This document shows positions 16,264 through 22,780 of a DNA stretch of 64,000 nucleotides, one piece after another (within the stretch, counting starts at the first letter, position 1; the number at the start of each line of letters is the position of its first letter). Below the pieces are notes generated by a model. It was not told where the DNA came from, searched no databases, and saw nothing but the letters and a program-made list of their open reading frames with translations. This DNA is from DATDAH01 sp963845425. Lineage in GTDB: Bacteria; Actinomycetota; Acidimicrobiia; Acidimicrobiales; DATDAH01. The position numbers and the translations under genes are program-made. Location of the stretch: assembly GCA_963845425.1 (NCBI GenBank), contig CAWJSC010000002.1:62001-126000 (forward strand), written 5' to 3'.

Positions 16264-17490
16264 TCAGCCCGCGGCCGGGACCTCGTCGAGGGGGATGACC
16301 GTGAGGAACGTGCCCTCGACCACCCCGTCGCCGTCGGGGACCACGGCCAGGGCATTGGCCGAGGCCATGGCACTCAGGTGGTGGCTGCCCTGGCCGTCGA
16401 CGGGGGCGACGTGGAACGCCCCTTCGCGGTAGGACGCCACGACCCGGACGAAGTGGGTCTTGCCGTCGGGCCGGCGCCCGAAGGCGGCGTCGGCCACGGC
16501 CTGCACCCGGGTGCGGTCGAGCTGAGGGTGACCCATCATCGAGCGCAGGGCGGGACGGGCGAAGAGCTCGAAGGAGACCAGTGACGAGACCGGGTTGCCG
16601 GGCAGGCCGAAAACCGGTGTGCCCTCGACCAGGCCGAAGGCGAAGGGCTTGGCCGGGCGGATGGCGATCTGCATCCAGCGCATGTCGCCCAGGGTGTCCA
16701 GCACCTGCTTCATGAGGTCGAAGTCGCCGACACTCACCCCACCCGAGGTGACGATGGCGTCGCAGGAGGCGGCGGCCTCGGCGATGGTCGCGGTGATGAG
16801 GGCCTCGTCGTCAGCGACGGTGCCGAGGTTGACGGGCTCGAAGCCGCTGGCCGCCACCTCGGCCAGCAGCATCGGGCGGTTGGAGTCCCGGATCTGGCCG
16901 AAGGCCAGTGGGGCCGGGGCGGTGACCAGCTCGTCACCGGTGGACAGGACGCCGACCCGGGGGGGGCGACGCACGGTCACGGCCTCGCGGCCGACGCTGG
17001 CCAGCACGCCGATGTGGGCCGGGGTGAGCACCGTGCCCTCGGTGACGACCACGTCGCCGGGAGTCACGTCCTCACCGATCCGGCGGATGTGGTTGCCCTC
17101 GGGCACCGACGCTCGGACCAGGACCCCGGTCTCGCCGTCTCGCCCGGTCAGCTCGACCATCACGATGGCGTCGGCGCCCGGGGGCACCGGTGCGCCGGTC
17201 ATGATCCGCACCGCCTGACCCGGGCCGACCTCGGGGCGCTCGCCGCTGCCGGCGGCCACGGTGCCGATGACCTCGAGGCGGGCCGGATCCGACTCGTCGG
17301 CCCCGGTCACGTCCGCGGCTCGCAGGGCGTAGCCGTCCATGGCGGTGTTGTCGAACGACGGGATGGGGTCGCCCGCGGTCACGGCCGCGGCCGTGACACA
17401 ACCCACGGCGTCGGCCAGCGGGACCGCCGCCGGAGTGAGCCGGGGCACCCGCTCGAGCACGTGGGCCCGCGCCTCCTCCGGCAGGATCAC
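16264..17490 (-). CDS. glp: Molybdopterin molybdotransferase MoeA / gephyrin-like Glp
   Basis: 408 residues from GTG 17490, with GGAGG just upstream and only 7 bases after galU. Family motifs are in order: SFDNTAMDGYALR (catalytic aspartates), GAPVPPGADAIV, GVLSTGDELV, SGGVSVGDFD, and GLPGNPVSSLVSFELFARP. Family residues for molybdate insertion therefore look intact. In corynebacteria and mycobacteria the galU-linked paralogue (Rv0994 type, Glp) binds FtsZ and the membrane receptor GlpR rather than acting only in cofactor synthesis. Here moaA and moaC are immediately downstream and glpR beyond them, so either or both functions are possible. Confidence 0.88.
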   Translation of the reverse strand: MILPEEARAHVLERVPRLTPAAVPLADAVGCVTAAAVTAGDPIPSFDNTAMDGYALRAADVTGADESDPARLEVIGTVAAGSGERPEVGPGQAVRIMTGAPVPPGADAIVMVELTGRDGETGVLVRASVPEGNHIRRIGEDVTPGDVVVTEGTVLTPAHIGVLASVGREAVTVRRPPRVGVLSTGDELVTAPAPLAFGQIRDSNRPMLLAEVAASGFEPVNLGTVADDEALITATIAEAAASCDAIVTSGGVSVGDFDLMKQVLDTLGDMRWMQIAIRPAKPFAFGLVEGTPVFGLPGNPVSSLVSFELFARPALRSMMGHPQLDRTRVQAVADAAFGRRPDGKTHFVRVVASYREGAFHVAPVDGQGSHHLSAMASANALAVVPDGDGVVEGTFLTVIPLDEVPAAG

Positions 17491-17497
17491 CTCCGAG

Positions 17498-18376
17498 TCA
17501 CCAGCCCTCGCGCTCGGACACGTCCCGCAGGAACTTCCGGAACGCGGGGCCGAGGTCCTCGCGCTGCAGGGCCAGCTCGACGGTGGCCCGCAGGTAGTCG
17601 ATCTTCATGCCGATGTCGTAGCGCCCCCGGTCGAAGGTGTAGCCGTAGACCCCCTGAGTCTTGGACAGCACTGCGAGGGCGTCGGTCAGCTGGATCTCGC
17701 CGCCGTAGCCGGGCTGGGCGCCCTCGAGGGCGTCGAAGATCTCCGGCGTGAGGACGTAGCGGCCGACCACGGCCAGGTCCGACGGGGCGTCGGCCGGCTC
17801 GGGCTTCTCGACGATGTCGAGGACCTTCACGAGGCGGTCCGCCACCGGCTCGGGGCGGACGCAGCCATAGGAGGAGATGTCCTCGTGGGGCACCTCCAAC
17901 AGGGCGATGACCGACGCCTGCTGCTCGTCGTAGGCGCGGATCATGGAGGTCAGCAGTTCGGCACCGTCGACCATGATGTCGTCGCCCAACATGACCACGA
18001 AGGGGTTGTCGCCGACGTGCTTGCGGGCGATGGAGACGGCGTGGCCGAGGCCGAGGGCCTCGCCCTGGCGGACGTAGTGGATGTCGGCGAGGTCGGCCAG
18101 CTGGCGGACCTCGAGGAGGTCCTCGTCCTTGCCCTTCTCGTGGAGCTGGTGCTCCAGCTCGAAGTTGCGGTCGAAGTGGTCCTCGAGGCTGCGCTTGCCC
18201 CGGCCGGTGATGATCAGGATGTCGTCGATGCCGGCCTGGACGGCCTCCTCGACCACGTACTGGATCGCCGGGCGGTCGACGACCGGCAGCATCTCCTTGG
18301 GCTGGGCCTTGGTCGCCGGCAGGAAACGGGTACCGAGGCCCGCCGCGGGGATCACGGCCTTGGTCACCGCGCTCAT
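17498..18376 (-). CDS. galU: UTP-glucose-1-phosphate uridylyltransferase
   Basis: 292 residues, normal for bacterial GalU. The nucleotide-binding signature GLGTRFLPATKAQPKEM (residues about 13-29), the metal-binding LGDDI and EIQLTDA are clear. It makes UDP-glucose for cell-envelope sugars. The start codon (18374-18376) is embedded in a 74-bp duplicated sequence, so that an upstream 25-codon reading frame stops in ATGA overlap with galU. This suggests translation coupled to plsY through two mini-ORFs. glp follows after 7 bases. Confidence 0.95.
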   Translation of the reverse strand: MSAVTKAVIPAAGLGTRFLPATKAQPKEMLPVVDRPAIQYVVEEAVQAGIDDILIITGRGKRSLEDHFDRNFELEHQLHEKGKDEDLLEVRQLADLADIHYVRQGEALGLGHAVSIARKHVGDNPFVVMLGDDIMVDGAELLTSMIRAYDEQQASVIALLEVPHEDISSYGCVRPEPVADRLVKVLDIVEKPEPADAPSDLAVVGRYVLTPEIFDALEGAQPGYGGEIQLTDALAVLSKTQGVYGYTFDRGRYDIGMKIDYLRATVELALQREDLGPAFRKFLRDVSEREGW

Positions 18377-18519
18377 CGCTGCCGCCTCGTCGCCTGACGG
18401 CTCATCGCGTGCAGGGCTGTTCGCCCTGCCTGATCGGCTTCGCCGCTCATCGCTGCCGCCTCGTCGCCTGACGGCTCATCGCGTGCAGGGCTGTTCGCCC
18501 TGCCTGATCGGCTTCGCCG
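18372..18519. repeat. Two perfect tandem copies of a 74-bp unit between plsY and galU
   Basis: The unit starting CTCATCGCTGCCGCC occupies 18372-18445 and 18446-18519 without differences, followed by the first 8 bases of a third copy. Each copy holds the inverted repeat GCAGGGC-tgttc-GCCCTGC. Because each unit begins with CTCAT (ATGAG on the minus strand), it creates chained ATGA stop-start overlaps. Confidence 0.9.
18373..18450 (-). CDS. 25-codon mini-ORF, second copy, overlapping galU start
   Basis: Reads from ATG 18450 to TGA 18375-18373 on the minus strand. The stop overlaps the galU ATG as ATGA. The 25-residue product begins MSGEADQAGR and ends in a basic tail (ATRRQR). It is identical to the preceding mini-ORF because it lies in the 74-bp repeat. 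It may be a translated coupling peptide or an accident of the repeat; no homology is recognised. Confidence 0.4.
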   Translation of the reverse strand: MSGEADQAGRTALHAMSRQATRRQR

Positions 18520-18524
18520 CTCAT
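18447..18524 (-). CDS. 25-codon mini-ORF, first copy, overlapping plsY stop
   Basis: ATG 18524-18522 overlaps the plsY stop (TGA at 18523-18521) as ATGA, and its own stop overlaps the next mini-ORF start in the same way. This gives a continuous chain plsY, mini-ORF, mini-ORF, galU with three ATGA junctions. The encoded peptide is the same as in the second copy. Confidence 0.4.
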   Translation of the reverse strand: MSGEADQAGRTALHAMSRQATRRQR

Positions 18525-19117
18525 CGCGGCTCTCCTGCAGGCCGCACGGGTGCTTCCTCTCGTCGGATCAGTCGTCGGATGTTCTCGTGGTGGCGGGCGA
18601 TCACGACCAGGCTCACTCCGGCGGTGATCAGGACCTCGGTACCACTGTGACCCGTCACCCCCACACCAATCGGCAGAAGCACGGCCAGCACGAGCGAACC
18701 TACCGAGCTGCGTCGGGTGACGGCGACCGTAAGGGCGAACACGACACCCATCGCCAGGCTCAGGGCGGGGTAGAGCACGATGGTCATGCCGGCCGCAGTG
18801 GCCACGCCCTTGCCGCCTCGGAAGCCGCGGCCGGCGGGAGCCACATGACCGAGCACGGCGGCCGCGCCGGCGACGAGCCCGAGGAGGTGGTCCCCCACCA
18901 GTAGGCCCAGGCCGGCGGCAAGGGCGCCTTTGGCCAGGTCGATGACCAGGACGGCCAGGCCTGCGCCGCGGCCCGAGGTCCGGTAGACGTTGGTGGCCCC
19001 CGGGTTGCCGGAGCCCTCGGCGGTCGGGTCGTGGCCTGTCACGCGTCCGACCATGGCCGCGGTGGGGAAGGTGCCCAGGAGGTAACCGGCGACCACGACC
19101 AGCGCTGCGCCGAGCAT
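18521..19117 (-). CDS. plsY: Glycerol-3-phosphate acyltransferase PlsY
   Basis: 198 residues from ATG 19117, with TACGAT 6 bases upstream fixing the start. It is an integral membrane enzyme with about five helices and the three PlsY loop motifs: GSGNPGATNVYR (phosphate binding), GFRGGKGVAT, and the late HHENIRRL. It transfers acyl groups from acyl phosphate to glycerol-3-phosphate, the first step of phospholipid synthesis. It is divergent from ruc and runs into galU through the mini-ORF chain. Confidence 0.95.
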   Translation of the reverse strand: MLGAALVVVAGYLLGTFPTAAMVGRVTGHDPTAEGSGNPGATNVYRTSGRGAGLAVLVIDLAKGALAAGLGLLVGDHLLGLVAGAAAVLGHVAPAGRGFRGGKGVATAAGMTIVLYPALSLAMGVVFALTVAVTRRSSVGSLVLAVLLPIGVGVTGHSGTEVLITAGVSLVVIARHHENIRRLIRREEAPVRPAGEPR

Positions 19118-19123
19118 GGGGCC

Positions 19124-19129
19124 ATCGTA
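19124..19129 (-). promoter_or_regulatory. Leaderless-type -10 (TACGAT) for plsY
   Basis: TACGAT on the minus strand, then GGCCCC and ATG 19117. The element lies back-to-back with the ruc promoter. Confidence 0.55.
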
Positions 19130-19138
19130 GGACCGGGG

Positions 19139-19170
19139 TATCCTTGGCACTCGGCGTGAGCGAGTGCCAA
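19139..19170 (+). promoter_or_regulatory. CIRCE (HrcA operator) and -10 element of ruc
   Basis: TTGGCACTC, 9 bases, GAGTGCCAA (19144-19170) matches the CIRCE consensus TTAGCACTC-N9-GAGTGCTAA with one symmetric change per arm. TATCCT (19139-19144) is a -10 element abutting it, so the transcription start would fall inside CIRCE, the usual position for HrcA repression. Confidence 0.85.
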
Positions 19171-19212
19171 CACCCGCCACGCGCCCCGGATCAGCCAGAG
19201 GCGGAGCCCCCG

Positions 19213-19575
19213 ATGCCCACCTACGAGTACAAGTGCAAGGACTGCGACCACCAGTTCGACGTCGTCCAGTCCTTCAGCGACGACGCGCTGACCACGTGCC
19301 CGAACTGCAGGAAGAAGGCGCTGCGCAAGGTCTTCTCCCCTGTCGGCATCGTCCTCAAGGGCAGCGGCTTCTACAAGAACGACAGCCGCTCCGGTAACGG
19401 GAAGTCCTCCGCGTCGTCCACCTCCACCACGGCGGACAAGGCCGACAGCTCCAGTTCGTCCAGTTCGAGCGACGGTTCGTCCTCCTCGTCGGACACGAAG
19501 AGTGCGTCGTCGGACACCACGTCCTCGGACAAGAAGAGCTCGACCTCCGAGAAGAAGGCCACCGCCACGAAATAG
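19213..19575 (+). CDS. ruc: Ruc-like redox-regulated chaperone (FmdB zinc ribbon, serine-rich tail)
   Basis: 120 residues. The N-terminus (MPTYEYKCKDC, then CPNC) is a four-cysteine FmdB-type zinc ribbon. The sequence continues DDALTTC and GSGFYKNDSR, closely resembling M. tuberculosis Rv0991c. The C-terminal 65 residues are almost only Ser, Thr, Lys, Asp and Ala and must be disordered. Rv0991c (Ruc) is a chaperone activated by oxidation that works with Hsp70 and is co-regulated with hsp60/hsp70. The CIRCE element upstream here fits that regulation. Its TAG stop doubles as the start of the -10 of mtnP. Confidence 0.85.
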   Translation: MPTYEYKCKDCDHQFDVVQSFSDDALTTCPNCRKKALRKVFSPVGIVLKGSGFYKNDSRSGNGKSSASSTSTTADKADSSSSSSSSDGSSSSSDTKSASSDTTSSDKKSSTSEKKATATK

Positions 19576-19578
19576 GGT
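19573..19578 (+). promoter_or_regulatory. Leaderless-type -10 (TAGGGT) for mtnP, overlapping the ruc stop
   Basis: TAGGGT begins with the TAG stop codon of ruc and is followed by CCCGGCC and GTG 19586. mtnP may thus be transcribed independently of ruc. Confidence 0.55.
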
Positions 19579-19585
19579 CCCGGCC

Positions 19586-20392
19586 GTGCGTGCCGCCGAG
19601 ATCGGGGTGTTCGGAGGGTCCGGGTTCTACGCGTTGCTCGACGACGTCGAGCGGGTCGAGGTGGACACCCCCTACGGAGCGCCTTCGGACGCCGTGCACG
19701 TCGGCACCCTCAACGGTCGGTCGGTGGCCTTCCTGCCCCGCCACGGTGCCGACCACCGCTTTCCACCCCACGAGGTCCCCTACCGGGCGAACGTCTGGGC
19801 ACTGCGGGAGGTCGGCGCGAACCGCATCCTGGGGCCGTGCGCCTCGGGCTCGCTGCAGGCCGGAGTGGCGCCCGGAGACTTCGTGGTCTGTGACCAGCTC
19901 GTGGACCGGACCTCGGGCCGGGACCACACGTTCTTCGACGGGCCGACCATCAACCACATGAGCTTCGCCGATCCGTACTGCCCCGAGCTGCGGGCCGTCG
20001 CCGTGGCCGCGGGCGAGGCCGAAGGCATCACCGTGCACGACGGCGGGACCGTGGTGGTCGTCGAGGGGCCACGGTTCTCCACCCGGGCGGAGTCGGCCTG
20101 GTTCGCCTCCGCGGGCTGGTCGGTCATCAACATGACCCAGTACCCCGAGGCCGCTCTGGCTCGCGAGTTGGGCCTCTGTTACGCGACCGTCGCCCTGATC
20201 ACCGACTACGACGTCGGCGTCGAGGGTGTCGCCGAGCACGCGGTCACCATGGAGGAGGTCTTCGCCGTGATGGCCGACAACAACGACCGGGTGCGCAAGC
20301 TCCTCTTCCGGGCCATCGAGGCCATCCCCTCGAACCGCAGCTGCTCCTGTCTCGACGGCTCCGGCGGCCTCGAACCCGAACCCCCCACCTGA
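19586..20392 (+). CDS. mtnP: S-methyl-5'-thioadenosine phosphorylase
   Basis: 268 residues from GTG 19586. Motifs of the MTAP/PNP family are clear: IGVFGGSGFY at the N-terminus (phosphate loop), LPRHGADHRFPPHEV, GPRFSTRAES (phosphate/sugar) and INMTQYPEA (purine and methylthioribose site). It cleaves methylthioadenosine to adenine and methylthioribose-1-phosphate in methionine salvage. Length is typical. The gene is 10 bases after ruc. A 31-codon frame starts 2 bases after its stop. Confidence 0.92.
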   Translation: MRAAEIGVFGGSGFYALLDDVERVEVDTPYGAPSDAVHVGTLNGRSVAFLPRHGADHRFPPHEVPYRANVWALREVGANRILGPCASGSLQAGVAPGDFVVCDQLVDRTSGRDHTFFDGPTINHMSFADPYCPELRAVAVAAGEAEGITVHDGGTVVVVEGPRFSTRAESAWFASAGWSVINMTQYPEAALARELGLCYATVALITDYDVGVEGVAEHAVTMEEVFAVMADNNDRVRKLLFRAIEAIPSNRSCSCLDGSGGLEPEPPT

Positions 20393-20393
20393 C

Positions 20394-20489
20394 ATGACCC
20401 CCCGTTCTGACGCCGAGGGCGTGGTCCTCGACGTGCTCGACGGGTTGGGCCTGGCCTCGGCCCATATGGTGTCCCCCGCCGTCGGTTGA
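20394..20489 (+). CDS. Small ORF of 31 codons, unrecognised
   Basis: Begins with ATG 1 base after the mtnP stop and encodes MTPRSDAEGVVLDVLDGLGL and a short tail. The DVLDGLGLA segment looks helical. I recognise no family. It could be a short coupled peptide or the decayed N-terminus of a lost gene, as it ends just before a perfect palindrome. Confidence 0.25.
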   Translation: MTPRSDAEGVVLDVLDGLGLASAHMVSPAVG

Positions 20490-20501
20490 GGTCACTGCCT
20501 C

Positions 20502-20519
20502 GGCCGCCTCGAGGCGGCC
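20502..20519. terminator. Perfect 18-bp palindrome
   Basis: GGCCGCCTCGAGGCGGCC is perfectly self-complementary, 12 bases after the small ORF. As a hairpin without T-tract it may terminate the ruc-mtnP transcript, or it may bind protein as DNA. Confidence 0.4.
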
Positions 20520-20552
20520 CACTCCACGAGGTGAATCCGTAGGCTGGTCACG

Positions 20553-20590
20553 GCGCCTCCCCCGCTGAGTCCCTCTCGCGAAGGAGGCGC
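20553..20590 (+). promoter_or_regulatory. Inverted repeat that would bury the ribosome site of the SAF gene
   Basis: GCGCCTCC (20553-20560) pairs perfectly with GGAGGCGC (20583-20590). The right arm contains the AAGGAGG ribosome site that serves GTG 20595. The 22-base loop leaves time for alternative folding. Confidence 0.4.
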
Positions 20591-20594
20591 GCCC

Positions 20595-21278
20595 GTGCGG
20601 CGACCTCAGTCCTCTCTCCGTCCGTTCGCCCTGTTCCGGGCCCGGCTGTGGCTGCGCCGCCGGCCCCTGCTCTGGTGGCTGGCCGTCCTCGGGTTGTCCC
20701 TGGCCGTCGGTTCCACGATCGACAGGTCGCTGTCGCGGGCCGAGGCTGACGCACTGCGCTTCGGCCCGTCGGTTCACGTGGCCGTGGCTCGGGTCGACCT
20801 GGCAGCCGGGGCGCTGGCCGGCCCGGCCACCGTCGAGCTGCGGCCGTGGCCCGAGCGGCTGGTCCCGGCCGGCGCGCTCCGTCAGGTGCCCGACGACCGG
20901 GTGGTCACCGAGCCCCTGCTGGCCGGTGAGCCCGTGGTCACCGAGCGGCTGGGCGCCGACTCGCTCGTGCCCCCCGGCAGCCGCGCGCTGGCCCTGCCCA
21001 CCGGGCCCGGCGCCCTCGGCCTCCGGACCGGGGACCGCGTGGACGTGCTGGCCACATTCGACCCCCTCGTGACTCCCGCCGGCGAGGACCCGACGGTGAC
21101 CGTGGCCCGGGTCGCCACCGTGGTGTCCGTGCGGGCCCGGTCGATCACGGTGGCCGTCACCGAAGCCGAGGCGCCCCGGGTCGCGCTCGCTCTCTCGCAG
21201 GCAACCATCACGCTGGCCCTCACGCCGCCCGGTACCTTCGCCCCCGATGACAGAGGATCCGGGGACACAGGTCCGTGA
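20595..21278 (+). CDS. SAF-domain protein, CpaB/RcpC-like
   Basis: 227 residues: basic N-terminus, one transmembrane helix (LLWWLAVLGLSLAVGSTI), then an SAF domain (VAVARVDLAAGALAGPATVE through VPAGAL and ALALP) and a second beta domain with GDRVDVLATFD. This matches the CpaB/RcpC group, inner-membrane proteins of Flp/tad pilus systems. No other pilus genes are in the window, and many actinobacteria carry such a gene alone, so its role is open. It overlaps the next gene by 32 bases. Ribosome site AAGGAGG at 20581-20587 supports GTG 20595. Confidence 0.7.
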   Translation: MRRPQSSLRPFALFRARLWLRRRPLLWWLAVLGLSLAVGSTIDRSLSRAEADALRFGPSVHVAVARVDLAAGALAGPATVELRPWPERLVPAGALRQVPDDRVVTEPLLAGEPVVTERLGADSLVPPGSRALALPTGPGALGLRTGDRVDVLATFDPLVTPAGEDPTVTVARVATVVSVRARSITVAVTEAEAPRVALALSQATITLALTPPGTFAPDDRGSGDTGP

Positions 21279-22272
21279 GGCACTGGACGCCGCCGGGGTG
21301 GCCTACGAGGTCATGGACTGCGACCCCGCGCTGGCCGACACGGCCGCCTTCTGCGAGCACTACGGCGTGCCGCTCGAGCGGTCGGCCAACACGATCCTCG
21401 TGGCCGGCAAGCCCCGGGGTGGGGGCGACAAGACCTATGTGGCCTGCGTCGTGCTGGCCCACACCCGCCTGGATGTGAACGGTGCCGTCCGCCGCCGGCT
21501 GGACGTGAAGAAGGCCTCGTTCGCCTCGGCCGACGAGACCCGGGAACTGACCGGAATGCTCATCGGCGGGGTGACCGCGGCGGCCCTGCCCGAGGGCGTG
21601 GCGCTCTGGGTCGACGCTCGGGTGATGGACGCCGAGTGGGTCGTGATCGGCGGCGGCGACCGCAGCACCAAGATCAAGGCCGCCCCGTCCGCCCTCACGG
21701 CCCTCGGCGCCGACGTCGTCGCTGACCTCGCCACGGTCCCCGACCCCGACGCTTCTGGCCCGCCTGATTTCCCGCTCATGACCGGCAGATCGGGCGCCAG
21801 AACGGGAGGGTGGCGCATCGGGGATCTGGCGGATCACTTGGACCTGGTGCCGGTGGTGGCAGCCTGGCACTGGCGGGAGTGGCGGGCCGACGAGCCCGAC
21901 AGCGCCGAGGCCAAGTTCCTCGCCATCCTCGCGGCGCGGACCCGGCGGGACGACGTGCCGTTCACGCTCCTCGCCTTCCTGGGCGACGACGTCGTCGGGA
22001 GCATCTCGGTCTGCTGGGACGACGCCGACGCCGCCTTCGCCGACGAGGGACCGTGGTTGTCGGGCATGTTCGTGGTGGGCGCGGCCCGGGACGTGGGGGT
22101 CGGCCGCCGGCTGGTCGAGGCCGCCGAGGCCCGGGCGCTCGCCCAGGGGCACCCCGAGCTCTGGGCCCACACCGGCGAAGCGGAGCGCTTCTATGCCCGC
22201 TGCGGCTGGGAGGTCGTCCGCCCCAAGGAACCCTTGGTCCGCGACGCCGTCGTCCGCCGCGTCCTGAGCTGA
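21247..22272 (+). CDS. Fusion of YbaK/ProX-type aminoacyl-tRNA deacylase and GNAT acetyltransferase
   Basis: 341 residues with two unrelated halves. Residues 1-165 are a YbaK/EbsC domain (NTILVAGKP, YVACVVLAHTRLD, VKKASFASADE, GGVTAAALPEG) that would hydrolyse mischarged tRNA. Residues 185-341 are a GNAT domain (SGMFVVGAARDVGVGRRLVE as the acetyl-CoA loop, then HTGEAERFYARCGWE). The junction (codons about 169-186) is written by a copy of the 48-50 bp intergenic palindrome found elsewhere in this window (21753-21802). The fusion may thus be recent and caused by that element. It could equally be a sequencing-level join of two genes. Confidence 0.75.
   Translation: MTEDPGTQVREALDAAGVAYEVMDCDPALADTAAFCEHYGVPLERSANTILVAGKPRGGGDKTYVACVVLAHTRLDVNGAVRRRLDVKKASFASADETRELTGMLIGGVTAAALPEGVALWVDARVMDAEWVVIGGGDRSTKIKAAPSALTALGADVVADLATVPDPDASGPPDFPLMTGRSGARTGGWRIGDLADHLDLVPVVAAWHWREWRADEPDSAEAKFLAILAARTRRDDVPFTLLAFLGDDVVGSISVCWDDADAAFADEGPWLSGMFVVGAARDVGVGRRLVEAAEARALAQGHPELWAHTGEAERFYARCGWEVVRPKEPLVRDAVVRRVLS
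21753..21802. repeat. Palindromic element copy A (within the YbaK-GNAT gene)
   Basis: Ends TTCTGGC and GCCAGAA, 50 bp apart, with imperfect inner complementarity. Same end sequences as copies at 23711, 33573, 37690, 43339, 43402 and 46727. It lies in frame exactly between two protein domains. Confidence 0.6.
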
Positions 22273-22282
22273 GAGCCGGTCG

Positions 22283-22288
22283 TACGCT
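22283..22288 (+). promoter_or_regulatory. Leaderless-type -10 (TACGCT) for the DinB-family gene
   Basis: TACGCT, then CGGCCC and GTG 22295, with no ribosome site between. Confidence 0.55.
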
Positions 22289-22294
22289 CGGCCC

Positions 22295-22771
22295 GTGACC
22301 GACCGCAAGCCACCCCGGCCGATCGCCGACGAGCGCACGACCGTGATGGCCCTCCTGCAGTTCCAACGGGAGTCGTTCGTCCGCAAGCTCGACGGCGTCA
22401 GCGAGGAGGACGCCCGGCGAAGGCTCGTCGGGAGCGAAACGACACTGCTCTGGCTGACCAAGCACCTGGCCGTGGCCGAGGACCTCTGGCTCCTGCGCCG
22501 CTTTGCTGGAGGACCCGGCGTCGTGGTCGACGACACGGTTACCGAGGCCGACACCGTCGCCGGCGCGATCGCCACCTACCGGGAGGGCTGGGCCCGTGTC
22601 GACGCCGTCGTCACCGCCACGCCCGTCCTCACCACCCTGTGCGCCGACACTGGAGCAGAGTCGCCCGTGAGCCTGCGTTGGGTGCTCGTGCACCTCCTCG
22701 AGGAGACGGCCCGCCATGCCGGCCACGCCGACATCCTCCGCGAGCTGAGCGACGGCACGACGGGCCGCTGA
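22295..22771 (+). CDS. DinB/DUF664-family protein
   Basis: 158 residues from GTG 22295. It matches the four-helix DinB/DUF664 fold: an early helix RTTVMALLQFQRESFVRKL, a middle LLWLTKHLAVAEDLWLLRRF with the conserved histidine, and the C-terminal HLLEETARHAGHADILREL, where HxxxH-type histidines would bind a metal. Actinobacterial members are often mycothiol-dependent enzymes of unknown substrate. The leaderless -10 upstream fixes the start. Confidence 0.8.
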   Translation: MTDRKPPRPIADERTTVMALLQFQRESFVRKLDGVSEEDARRRLVGSETTLLWLTKHLAVAEDLWLLRRFAGGPGVVVDDTVTEADTVAGAIATYREGWARVDAVVTATPVLTTLCADTGAESPVSLRWVLVHLLEETARHAGHADILRELSDGTTGR

Positions 22772-22780
22772 TCGTCGGGA

